From the NCBI GenBank assembly GCA_023411615.1, contig JAEYOR010000027.1, positions 1 to 64,000 of the forward strand: 64,000 bases of DNA. The letters run 5' to 3'. This document shows positions 25,890 through 33,562 of this stretch, one piece after another (position 1 is the first letter of the stretch; every line of letters begins with the position of its first letter). The stretch comes from Actinomycetes bacterium. GTDB lineage: Bacteria > Actinomycetota > Actinomycetes > Actinomycetales > Demequinaceae. The position numbers and the translations under genes are program-made. The notes under the pieces were generated by a model. The model was not told the origin of the DNA. It was given only the letters and a program-made list of their open reading frames with translations, and made no database searches.

Positions 25890-26183
25890 ATGATTGACGA
25901 GATCAATGCCGAAGGCGCAAGAGCGATCGTGTCGGAGTTCCTCACCAAAAGGTGGGGCGAAACCGAGGGCACGCTCTATGTCGGTCACGTGTGGGAGGAC
26001 GAGGATGGTTTCCTTGTGGAGTGGGGGGCGCGGGAGTACCTCGTCGATGGCGACGTAGATTACGTCATTCTGAGCAATCTCGCGCTCATCGTGAACCGGT
26101 GGACAGGTTTGGTTGAAGAGCATGTCGCAAGCGAAATCTGGCGCCGCGTTGCAGCAATGAAGCCGTTAACCGGCGGTCAATGA
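25890..26183 (+). CDS. Small protein with an Imm35/YrhB-like sequence
   Basis: The 97-residue protein has AAGGATGG eight bases before its ATG. The pattern GFLVEWGAREYLVDGD...YVILSNLALIVNRWTGLVEE resembles the Imm35/YrhB-like fold found in immunity proteins of polymorphic toxins and in stand-alone proteins. I see no intact toxin gene nearby. The upstream 200-base spacer carries, on the minus strand, a codon-like stretch ending at 25689 that could be a gene remnant. The assignment is tentative. Confidence 0.55.
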   Translation: MIDEINAEGARAIVSEFLTKRWGETEGTLYVGHVWEDEDGFLVEWGAREYLVDGDVDYVILSNLALIVNRWTGLVEEHVASEIWRRVAAMKPLTGGQ

Positions 26184-26310
26184 CGCGCAGGCGGGCCCGC
26201 AGGCGTGGGGGGCGAGCCTTTCTATTGCACTCGGAGACCAGCCTCGTCGTTTCATGCTCGTGTTACCAGCATCGTCCGATACATAGCGATTCCGCCCTTT
26301 ACTTCCCGCC

Positions 26311-26330
26311 GGTTCTCGCCGATGAGAACC
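26311..26330 (+). other. Hairpin upstream of the EAL-domain gene
   Basis: The perfect stem GGTTCTC/GAGAACC with a six-base loop lies about 60 bases before the proposed start of the EAL gene. No T-run follows, so it may be a leader structure and not a terminator. Confidence 0.4.
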
Positions 26331-26393
26331 CCAAGCGCGACCTTGCGCCTCGGGGTGGGGACGCGCACTGACGACCCGGAAGGTTGCGCGCAT

Positions 26394-27593
26394 ATGGCAG
26401 ACGCCAGTAGGGACCCGGCTCAGGCCGGCAGCGCGCCCCGGTGGCGTCACGCGCCGCCAATGCGGGTGCGAACCACGTCCTTTGCGCCGTCGTCATGGCG
26501 GCACTGGCTCAACTGGCTCATCGTTGGCCTCTCCTTCATCGGTATCACCGCGCTCGTGATCGTGACCGGCGGTGCACCGAACACGTGGATGCACCTGTAT
26601 TACATCCCGGTGCTGTACGTCGCGGTGGAATACGGCTTTCGTGGCGCGACGCTCGCCGGCACCGTAGCCGGATTGATGGCTGGCTTGCTTGTGCCGGTCA
26701 GTGCGACGGGCGGCGTACAGCAACTCTCGTCGTGGGGTGTGCGACTCGTCTTGTTCGTCCTCGTGGGCGTTGCCGCGGCATGGTTCGCGCGTGAACAACC
26801 CCGGCCACTCGACATCATGCTTCGTGACCTGTGGATGTCGCACTCTTTGCGAACTGCTGTTCGTCACGGTGGGATCTCGGTGCACTTCCAACCCGTCGTC
26901 GCGCTTCACGACGGAGAAGTCATTGGCGCGGAGGCGCTCTGCCGGTGGGAAGGCGCGGCGCCATCGATGCGCTCTCCCGCGACGTTCATTCCGGCCGCCG
27001 AACGTTCAGGGACAATTCATGCACTTGGCAAAGAGGTGATGCGTCAGGTCGCCGAACAAGGCGGCACATGGGCCAAGCAAGGCCGGGAACGCTTTCTCAT
27101 CAACGTCAATGTGTCCGCCGTTGAACTGGGGAGCGAGACCTTTATTGATTGCCTCTCAAACATGGTGCGCTCCGAACCGGGCCGTCACTTTCGATGGTGC
27201 ATTGAGGTGACCGAGACCGTCCTTGTCGCCAACCCCGAGCGGGCTCGCCATGTACTGGAGCGCGCCCACGCACTTGGTGTGACCGTCGCCCTCGATGACT
27301 TTGGCACGGGGTACTCGTCCCTCACCTACTTGGCAGAATTCCCCATTGACGTCATCAAGATCGATCGATCCTTCATCGCGACGTCAGACATCGACGCCAC
27401 ATCCCGGTCCCTCATCGCGGCTGTTGTCCAACTCGCCACGGCGGTGGGGGCGGAGACGATTGCTGAGGGGATCGAAACCGAAGAGCAATTGCGCGCGGTG
27501 ACCGAACTGGGTTGCACTTTTGGGCAGGGGTACCTGCTCGGCCGCCCGCAACAGGCCGACGCCATGGATTGGCAGCGCCGCGTCCTCGTCTGA
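26394..27593 (+). CDS. Membrane-bound EAL-domain c-di-GMP phosphodiesterase
   Basis: About 399 residues. Four hydrophobic segments (residues about 37-145, with LYYIPVLYVAVEYGFRG typical of MASE-like sensory membrane domains) precede a complete EAL domain. All catalytic landmarks are visible: EAL in GAEALCRW, NVNVSA, EVTET, DDFGTGYSSL, IKIDRSF and AEGIET. It should hydrolyse c-di-GMP to pGpG. No GGDEF domain is attached. ATG at 26394 has GGAAGG upstream; an in-frame ATG at 26322 would lengthen the N-terminus. Confidence 0.88.
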   Translation: MADASRDPAQAGSAPRWRHAPPMRVRTTSFAPSSWRHWLNWLIVGLSFIGITALVIVTGGAPNTWMHLYYIPVLYVAVEYGFRGATLAGTVAGLMAGLLVPVSATGGVQQLSSWGVRLVLFVLVGVAAAWFAREQPRPLDIMLRDLWMSHSLRTAVRHGGISVHFQPVVALHDGEVIGAEALCRWEGAAPSMRSPATFIPAAERSGTIHALGKEVMRQVAEQGGTWAKQGRERFLINVNVSAVELGSETFIDCLSNMVRSEPGRHFRWCIEVTETVLVANPERARHVLERAHALGVTVALDDFGTGYSSLTYLAEFPIDVIKIDRSFIATSDIDATSRSLIAAVVQLATAVGAETIAEGIETEEQLRAVTELGCTFGQGYLLGRPQQADAMDWQRRVLV

Positions 27594-27627
27594 GGAGCAC
27601 CACAGGTGAGCATCTACGCTGATCCCC

Positions 27628-28179
27628 ATGACGCGCATCATCGCGGGAGAGTTCGGAGGGCGCACCCTTACTGTGCCGAAGGCGGGAACGCGGCCCACGT
27701 CAGACCGGGTGCGCGAAGCGATCTTTTCTCGCCTCGATCATGCAGATTCCCTTCGCGGCGCCCGTGTCGCAGATCTCTTCGCGGGATCAGGCGCGCTCGG
27801 GCTGGAAGCGCTGAGCCGTGGATCGGCACACGCGACCTTCGTTGAGTCCGCGACTTCTGCCGTGCGTGTCATTGAGGCGAATGTGCGCGAGCTCGGCGTG
27901 GGCACGCGCACGTCGGTGGTGCGCGAACGCGTCCAGCCCTTCCTTGACCGGACGCAGCAGATGTGGGACCTCGTGTTCCTCGATCCGCCTTATGACATCG
28001 GTGACGGCGACCTCGCCGCTGTGGTGGCGGGGGTGGTGCCGCGCCTTGCACCTCATGCACCTTTGGTGCTTGAAGTCTCCTCACGCAAGCGGACACCCGA
28101 ATGGCCCGCTGGTCTTCAACTCGTCCAAACAAAGGTGTATGGCGAAACGACCGTGCACTTCGCGGAACGGGTGCGCTAG
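27628..28179 (+). CDS. rsmD: 16S rRNA (guanine(966)-N(2))-methyltransferase
   Basis: RsmD methylates G966 of 16S rRNA in the assembled small subunit. The 183-residue protein shows RIIAGEFGGRTLTVP, RPTSDRVREAIFSRL, the SAM-binding VADLFAGSGALGLEALSRG and the catalytic LDPPYD. It lies ten bases upstream of coaD, the usual actinobacterial pairing. Confidence 0.95.
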   Translation: MTRIIAGEFGGRTLTVPKAGTRPTSDRVREAIFSRLDHADSLRGARVADLFAGSGALGLEALSRGSAHATFVESATSAVRVIEANVRELGVGTRTSVVRERVQPFLDRTQQMWDLVFLDPPYDIGDGDLAAVVAGVVPRLAPHAPLVLEVSSRKRTPEWPAGLQLVQTKVYGETTVHFAERVR

Positions 28180-28189
28180 GTTGCCACGT

Positions 28190-28672
28190 ATGGCCACCGT
28201 CGTCTTCCCTGGCACCTTTGACCCCTTCACCTTGGGGCATGTCGACATCACGGTCCGCGCACGGCAACTCTTTGATCACGTTGTCATCGCCGTGGCCCAC
28301 AACTCAGCGAAGTCGCCTCTCCTCACCGTTGACCAGCGAGTGGAACTGGCGAAGAGCGCAATGGCGCACGTGGACGGCGTCGAGGTGATGGAAGCGAACG
28401 GTCTGCTCGCTGATTTCTGCGAGTCGCTCGGTGCGGTCGCGATCGTCAAGGGACTGCGTGGCGGTGCTGACTACGACCTCGAGCGTCCGATGGCCCTCAT
28501 GAACCGCTCAATCTCAGGAATCGAGACCGTCTTCATCACGGGGGACTCTGCTTTGGCCCATGTGGCCTCCTCCCTCGTGCGCGACGTGGCACGCCACGGC
28601 GGCGACATCCACGCATATGTGCCCCCGGGTGTGGAACAGGCTCTTCTGGCCGCCTTGCGCGACAAAGCATGA
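28190..28672 (+). CDS. coaD: Phosphopantetheine adenylyltransferase
   Basis: CoaD adenylylates 4'-phosphopantetheine, the penultimate step of coenzyme A synthesis. The 160-residue protein has the nucleotidyltransferase signature FPGTFDPFTLGH near the start, IVKGLRGGADYDLE and the C-terminal SSLVRDVARHGGD. ATG at 28190 gives the family's standard length. Confidence 0.96.
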   Translation: MATVVFPGTFDPFTLGHVDITVRARQLFDHVVIAVAHNSAKSPLLTVDQRVELAKSAMAHVDGVEVMEANGLLADFCESLGAVAIVKGLRGGADYDLERPMALMNRSISGIETVFITGDSALAHVASSLVRDVARHGGDIHAYVPPGVEQALLAALRDKA

Positions 28673-28700
28673 GCGGGAACATGCCGACGCCGACGCTCGG

Positions 28701-28730
28701 TTGAGTTCTGGCCCGCCCATCCCGTAGAAT
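28701..28730 (+). promoter_or_regulatory. Promoter before the DUF177-rpmF-rnc-mutM group
   Basis: TTGAGT (28701-28706) and TAGAAT (28725-28730) are separated by 18 bases, close to the consensus for the main vegetative sigma factor, and lie about 67 bases upstream of the DUF177 start. Confidence 0.65.
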
Positions 28731-28796
28731 CGTTCGCTGGCCCATCGGTCTCGACCGGGCCGAGGTCCCGAGGACCGCAAGGACATGGAGGAGCGT

Positions 28797-29366
28797 GTGA
28801 AACACACTCCCGGTGCCGAATCACCTTTCCGCCTTCACGTGCGGGATCTGGTGCGCCGGCCGGGTACTCGTCGCGAGTACTCCAGTGATCTGGCGCTCCC
28901 CGAATCGCTCGGCACAGACGTGATCGCGGTCCCTGAGGGAGCCCCAGCCGCCCTGCACGTGCAGGCGGAGGTGGTGACTGACGGGATCTGGGTCAGTGGC
29001 ACCTTCACCGCGCAGGCGGAAGGGGAGTGCAGTCGCTGTTTGGAGCCCGTCGTCATCGACGTGGACGTTCCGGTACAGGGCCTGTTCCTCTATCCGGACG
29101 CCTCGCACGGCGAAGATGACGAGACGGACGACGTCTACGAGTTCGACGGCGAGAGCATCGACCTCACGGAGGTCGTACGGGATGCGGTGGTCACCAGCCT
29201 GCCGTTCATCCCATTGTGCGAACCGGACTGCCCGGGGCTGTGCGACAAGTGTGGTGCGCGGCTCGTGGACGATCCGGGCCACGCACATGAGATACTCGAC
29301 CCTCGTTGGTCGTCTCTAGAGAACGTGAAAGACAGCCTCGGGCTGTCAAACAAGGAAGAGAGTTAG
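28797..29366 (+). CDS. DUF177 (YceD-like) protein
   Basis: About 189 residues. DUF177 proteins precede rpmF across bacteria and are linked to large-subunit rRNA/L32 biogenesis. Visible are CSRCLEPVVIDVDVPVQGLF and the C-terminal zinc-type motif CEPDCPGLCDKCG. The linker carries an acidic patch (GEDDETDDVYEFDGE). GTG at 28797 is favoured because GGAGGAG lies just before it; ATG at 28785 is possible. rpmF follows two bases after the stop. Confidence 0.88.
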   Translation: MKHTPGAESPFRLHVRDLVRRPGTRREYSSDLALPESLGTDVIAVPEGAPAALHVQAEVVTDGIWVSGTFTAQAEGECSRCLEPVVIDVDVPVQGLFLYPDASHGEDDETDDVYEFDGESIDLTEVVRDAVVTSLPFIPLCEPDCPGLCDKCGARLVDDPGHAHEILDPRWSSLENVKDSLGLSNKEES

Positions 29367-29368
29367 CC

Positions 29369-29563
29369 GTGGCTGTTCCCAAGCGCAAGATGTCGCGCAG
29401 CAACACCCGCTCGCGTCGTTCGCAGTGGAAGACGACTGCTGCCGACCTGACGACGTGCCCGCGTTGCAAGGCCCAGCGCCTATCGCACGCTGCATGCCCG
29501 TCGTGCGGTGCCTACAACGGCCGCGAGTACGCCGAGGCTGTGCGCACCGAGCACGAGGGCTAA
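29369..29563 (+). CDS. rpmF: 50S ribosomal protein L32
   Basis: The 64-residue protein starts VAVPKRKMSRSNTRSRRSQW and has the zinc ribbon CPRCKAQRLSHAACPSCGAY. The GTG start has AAGGAAGAG upstream. It is co-transcribed with DUF177 and rnc. Confidence 0.97.
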   Translation: MAVPKRKMSRSNTRSRRSQWKTTAADLTTCPRCKAQRLSHAACPSCGAYNGREYAEAVRTEHEG

Positions 29564-29581
29564 CCAGCCTCGTCGTCTTCC

Positions 29582-30280
29582 GTGAGCGCTCAGGGTCACG
29601 ACGCCGCCACCGTCCTCACACGACGGCTCGGCGTCGCGATTGACCCCGAGTTGCTGGTGCTGTCGCTGACGCACCGCTCTTTCGCGTACGAAAACGGTGG
29701 CCTTCCCACAAACGAGCGTCTCGAGTTTCTCGGTGACGCCGTCCTCGGCATCGTTGTCACCGACATGCTGTACCGCGAGCACCCCGAACTTCCCGAAGGG
29801 GCGCTCGCCAAGATGCGCGCCTCATGCGTATCTCAACGCGCCCTCGCCATCGTCGCTCGCGACCTTGGTCTGGGCGCGTTTGTGTTGCTAGGAAAAGGCG
29901 AACAAGCGACGGGCGGCGCCGACAAGGACTCGATCCTGTGCGACAGCCTCGAGGCTCTCTTTGGGGCGATCTACCTCAGCCACGGCATCGACGTGGCCCG
30001 AAGCGTGATCCTCACACTCGTCGGCCCATCCCTGGCGCGCGCCGCCACCGCTGGCGATGCGCTCGACTGGAAGACCGCCCTGCAAGAGGCGTGCGCCGCA
30101 CACGGACTGCCAGCACCCGTGTATGACGTGGTGGGCGAAGGCCCTGACCATGCCCGCACCTTTACCGCCACCGTGCTGATCGCCGGGCAGGCTCGTGGTA
30201 CCGGCGTCGGCTCAGCAAAGAAGATCGCCGAACAGGAAGCCGCTCAGCAGGCCCACGCGTCGCTGACTGCCAATGCCTGA
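29582..30280 (+). CDS. rnc: Ribonuclease III
   Basis: RNase III cleaves double-stranded RNA in rRNA maturation and mRNA turnover. The 232-residue protein has the signature NERLEFLGDAVLGIVVTDML, the second acidic cluster DSLEALFGAIYL, and a C-terminal double-stranded-RNA-binding domain (DWKTALQEACAAHGL to AKKIAEQEAAQQA). It starts at GTG 29582. The end overlaps mutM by eight bases. Confidence 0.96.
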   Translation: MSAQGHDAATVLTRRLGVAIDPELLVLSLTHRSFAYENGGLPTNERLEFLGDAVLGIVVTDMLYREHPELPEGALAKMRASCVSQRALAIVARDLGLGAFVLLGKGEQATGGADKDSILCDSLEALFGAIYLSHGIDVARSVILTLVGPSLARAATAGDALDWKTALQEACAAHGLPAPVYDVVGEGPDHARTFTATVLIAGQARGTGVGSAKKIAEQEAAQQAHASLTANA

Positions 30281-31199
30281 GCTTCCTGAAGTCGAGGTTG
30301 TCCGCTCGGGTCTTGAAGCCCTCGTCCGCGGCGCGACCATCACCGATGTTGAGATACGCCGTGAATCCTGCGTCCGGCTCACGCCCGGCGGCCCCCGCGA
30401 ATTCGCCGACGCTGTCATCGGCGGCCGTATCGACGAGGTGGCGCGCCGGGGCAAGTTCTTGTGGATGCCGCTTGTGGGCGACGACGCCGCAGATGACTTC
30501 TCGCTCTCCGCGCACCTCGGTATGTCGGGCCAGTTCCGCGTCTTCGAGGCGGAGCCGCCCGACGCCCATACGCACTGCAGGGCGCGCTTCAAGCTTGAGC
30601 GTGGGGGTCAGCGTCTCACGCTCGACTTTCTTGACCAGCGCACCTTTGGTTACCTCCATGCGGAGCCCCTCGCGCCCGCCGCCGATGGCCTCCCCGGTGG
30701 GGAAGGGACGGAGCGCCCCATGGTGCCCGTCTCGGTGACGCACATCGGGCGAGACGCCCTTGACCCTCATCTTGATCTCGGAGCCGCGACACGGCGTTTG
30801 CGTTCGGGGACCCGGGGCATCAAGCAGGTGCTGCTCGATCAGACCGTCATCAGCGGCGTGGGAAACATCTACGCCGACGAGGCGCTGTGGCGCGCCCGAA
30901 TCCACCCTCAGCGCCCGGCACGCACACTGAGCGCCGCGTCCGCACGTGAACTCGTAGAACAAGCGCAAGCCGTCATGACAGCCGCGCTCGCTCAGGGCGG
31001 GACGAGCTTTGACGCGCTCTACGTCAACGTCAATGGAGAGTCGGGCTACTTCTCGCGCAGCCTCGATGCGTATGGCCGCGCAGGTGAGCCATGCGCACGC
31101 TGCGGCGTCGCAATAAGCCGCGCCACCGTCGGCGGTCGGTCCACGCACTGGTGCCACCGCTGCCAAAGGGCCTATCGCCCGTTCGTGACCCGGGACTAG
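30273..31199 (+). CDS. mutM: Formamidopyrimidine-DNA glycosylase
   Basis: MutM (Fpg) excises oxidised purines such as 8-oxoguanine and nicks the strand. The 308-residue protein has the catalytic N-terminus PELPEVEVV, the H2TH region (IKQVLLDQTVISGVGNIYADE) and the C-terminal zinc finger CARCGVAISRATVGGRSTHWC followed by HRC. An insertion near residue 135 (PADGLPGGEGTERP) lengthens it compared with E. coli Fpg. Confidence 0.96.
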   Translation: MPELPEVEVVRSGLEALVRGATITDVEIRRESCVRLTPGGPREFADAVIGGRIDEVARRGKFLWMPLVGDDAADDFSLSAHLGMSGQFRVFEAEPPDAHTHCRARFKLERGGQRLTLDFLDQRTFGYLHAEPLAPAADGLPGGEGTERPMVPVSVTHIGRDALDPHLDLGAATRRLRSGTRGIKQVLLDQTVISGVGNIYADEALWRARIHPQRPARTLSAASARELVEQAQAVMTAALAQGGTSFDALYVNVNGESGYFSRSLDAYGRAGEPCARCGVAISRATVGGRSTHWCHRCQRAYRPFVTRD

Positions 31200-31322
31200 G
31201 ACTCCCGGACGTGTGGCCCACGGACGTTGAGCACGAGTTCAGGGCCGAACCCGCACACAAAGAGGCGGGACCCGGGACCTTCGCCCCGCGCGGGCCCAGG
31301 ACCCGCGGCTAGCCTTAGGGAC

Positions 31323-31940
31323 ATGAGCAATGTCAGGGTTCTAGTGCTGGATGACCACGAGGTAGTACGCCGAGGCATCTGTGACATCCTCGACCGCGCT
31401 GACGGCATCGAAGTCGTCGCCGAGGCCGGGACTGTCGCACAAGCCGTCCGTCGTGCTGACGCGGTACGTCCCGATGTGGTGCTTTCGGATCTGCGTTTGC
31501 CGGATGGCACCGGTCTTGAGTTGATCGCACACGTGCGCCGCACGTTGCCCGACTCTCACATCGTTGTCCTCACGTCCTACGACGACGACGAGGCGCGATC
31601 CGCAGCCCGCACCGCAGGCGCCGACATGTTCCTGCCCAAGACCGCTGGCTCGCAGCAGGTGGTCGAGGCGGTTCGTTTGGCGGCCTCCGGCAAGGAGCAC
31701 GGCCAGCACATCCGGGTCCGTGACGATGAGGTGCTCAGCAGGCTCACGCCGATGGAGCGACGCGTGGTCGAGTTGGTGGGCCAGGGCCTTGCGAACCGCG
31801 AGATCGGCGATGAGCTCGGCATTGCTGAGAAGACCGTGAAGAACCACGTGACGAGCGTGCTGTCCAAGATGGGTCTTCAGCGCCGTACGCAAGTAGTGGC
31901 GTGGGCTACACGCCGGCACGCCTCTTCGTTCCGCGGCTAA
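31323..31940 (+). CDS. NarL/DosR-type response regulator
   Basis: The 205-residue protein has a receiver domain with acidic pocket DD at 10-11, phospho-acceptor Asp56 (LSDLRLPDG), Thr84 and Lys106, and a C-terminal LuxR-type helix-turn-helix (LTPMERRVVELVGQGLANRE, KTVKNHVTSVLSKMG). The sequence is close to mycobacterial DosR/DevR. It converges on the GAF-domain kinase, seven bases apart at their stops, and is therefore its likely partner. ATG at 31323 is preceded by a weak leader. Confidence 0.88.
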   Translation: MSNVRVLVLDDHEVVRRGICDILDRADGIEVVAEAGTVAQAVRRADAVRPDVVLSDLRLPDGTGLELIAHVRRTLPDSHIVVLTSYDDDEARSAARTAGADMFLPKTAGSQQVVEAVRLAASGKEHGQHIRVRDDEVLSRLTPMERRVVELVGQGLANREIGDELGIAEKTVKNHVTSVLSKMGLQRRTQVVAWATRRHASSFRG

Positions 31941-31947
31941 CGCTCAC

Positions 31948-33549
31948 CTACTGCTGGGCACCCACGGCGACGTTCCACACGGCACGGGTGCCAGGCGGTG
32001 TGGCCTCGGGGTTGCACGGCTCAAGCTTGAAGGAACCACGGCGCCGCAAAGCGCGGTTCGCGAGGTTCGACGTGCCTGAGTACCGTGACATCTCGGGAGG
32101 TGGGCCGATGCCGTCGTCCTCAATACTGAGCGCAAGGCGCCCATCTCGGATGTAGATCGACACCGCGGCACTCGTCGCGTTCGCGTGGCGAGCGGTGTTC
32201 GACAGCGATTCGCGCAGCACGGCAATGATGTCGTCAGACAACGTGGGGTCTGTCTCGACGGCCTCGGACGCAGCGGCCCAGTCATTGACGGTGAGAGACG
32301 GAACAAACCCGAGCGAATCCTGTGCGAGGACGAGTTCGCGGCGCACCCGCTCACCGAGCGGTTCCGACGTCCGTTCGCCCTGCAATTGCCCCATGACGCC
32401 CCGCACCTCGCGTTGAGCGCGTTTCACATGCTCAAGCGTGGACATGAGACGCTCGCGCACTTCGGGAGGCGCCTCGTTTGAGATCGACTCGATCTGCATC
32501 GCAGTGGCAAAGAGCTCCTGTGACACGAAGTCGTGGAGGTCATCTGCGATGCGCTCGCGCTCTTCGAGCAATGTCGACACATTGCGCACGTGGGCCAACT
32601 CGGCGAACTGGAGGCCAAGCGCAGCCTGGTTCGAGAAACGTTGAGCTGTTGCAAGATCATGCTCGTCAAACGTCGCTTGCTGCTTGCGCCGCCACAGCAT
32701 GAGCAAGCCGAGAGTGCGGGCGCCGGCAAGCAAAGGCGCGTACAGCGTCGGGCCAAAATCTTTGACAGGTTCCAGGATCGTTGGCCCGGGGGGTTGATCC
32801 GCGATGGTGCCCATGCCGGAACGGATGACGGACATCGCAAAGCCGTCCTCAGGCAACGCAAGCCCGAGTAGGGCGTCGGCGTTGACGCCATCGGTGAACT
32901 CCATGATCCACTCGTCGTCCATGCCCGGCAGCACAAGCGCGGCGGCCGCAGCGTCGGACAACTCGCGCGCCGATGCAACGATCCGGGCGATGACCGCCTC
33001 GTCACCGGGGTTGGCGAGAAAAGCCATCGTGATCGCCTGCGAGGCGGCAAGCCAGTTCTCACGCTCGATGGACTCCTCGAACAACTGAGCATTGTCGATT
33101 GCCACGGATGCCGCGGACGCCAGAGCGGAGACAGCCGCAACGTCGAGCTCGGTGAAACCGCCTTCCTTTGACGCAAGGTAGAGGTTGCCGAACACCGAAC
33201 CGCGTGCGCGCAATGAGCACCCGAGGAACGAGCCCATCGGAGGGTGTCCCTTTGGCAAGCCGACGAACGCTGGGTGCTCGGTCAGTTCGTCAATGACGAG
33301 TGCACCCTCAATGGGAATTTGGCCAAGGGTGCCCATGGCGTTCGGTGCACGTCCAATCGTCGCCATCACGGACTCGTCCATGCCGAGGTAGTGGAACTCG
33401 ACGGACGTGCCTTCTTCGTCGAGAACATTGATCGCAGCGAGGGGAGCCCCTGTCACTTCTTGGGCAGCCTCGAGCATCTTGTTGAGCACTGACGGCAGAT
33501 CAAGCTGGCGATTCAGCGACAGGATCGCCTCAGTGACCTTGTCCGACAT
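31948..33549 (-). CDS. DosS/DevS-like sensor histidine kinase with two GAF domains
   Basis: About 533 residues. GAF-A (residues about 18-155) contains GHPPMGSFLG with His102, matching the segment that carries the proximal haem histidine in mycobacterial DosS/DosT, and VFGNLYLASK. GAF-B spans about 175-315. The HisKA_3 box has His339 (ADDLHD), and the ATPase has N451 (LRESLSNTARHA) and DDGIG. It is soluble, as are DosS and DosT. ATG at 33549 follows AAGGAG, 13 bases beyond the cydC stop, so the kinase is the last gene of the cyd operon. Haem binding is inferred. Confidence 0.87.
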   Translation of the reverse strand: MSDKVTEAILSLNRQLDLPSVLNKMLEAAQEVTGAPLAAINVLDEEGTSVEFHYLGMDESVMATIGRAPNAMGTLGQIPIEGALVIDELTEHPAFVGLPKGHPPMGSFLGCSLRARGSVFGNLYLASKEGGFTELDVAAVSALASAASVAIDNAQLFEESIERENWLAASQAITMAFLANPGDEAVIARIVASARELSDAAAAALVLPGMDDEWIMEFTDGVNADALLGLALPEDGFAMSVIRSGMGTIADQPPGPTILEPVKDFGPTLYAPLLAGARTLGLLMLWRRKQQATFDEHDLATAQRFSNQAALGLQFAELAHVRNVSTLLEERERIADDLHDFVSQELFATAMQIESISNEAPPEVRERLMSTLEHVKRAQREVRGVMGQLQGERTSEPLGERVRRELVLAQDSLGFVPSLTVNDWAAASEAVETDPTLSDDIIAVLRESLSNTARHANATSAAVSIYIRDGRLALSIEDDGIGPPPEMSRYSGTSNLANRALRRRGSFKLEPCNPEATPPGTRAVWNVAVGAQQ

Positions 33550-33562
33550 GGGCAGATGCTCC

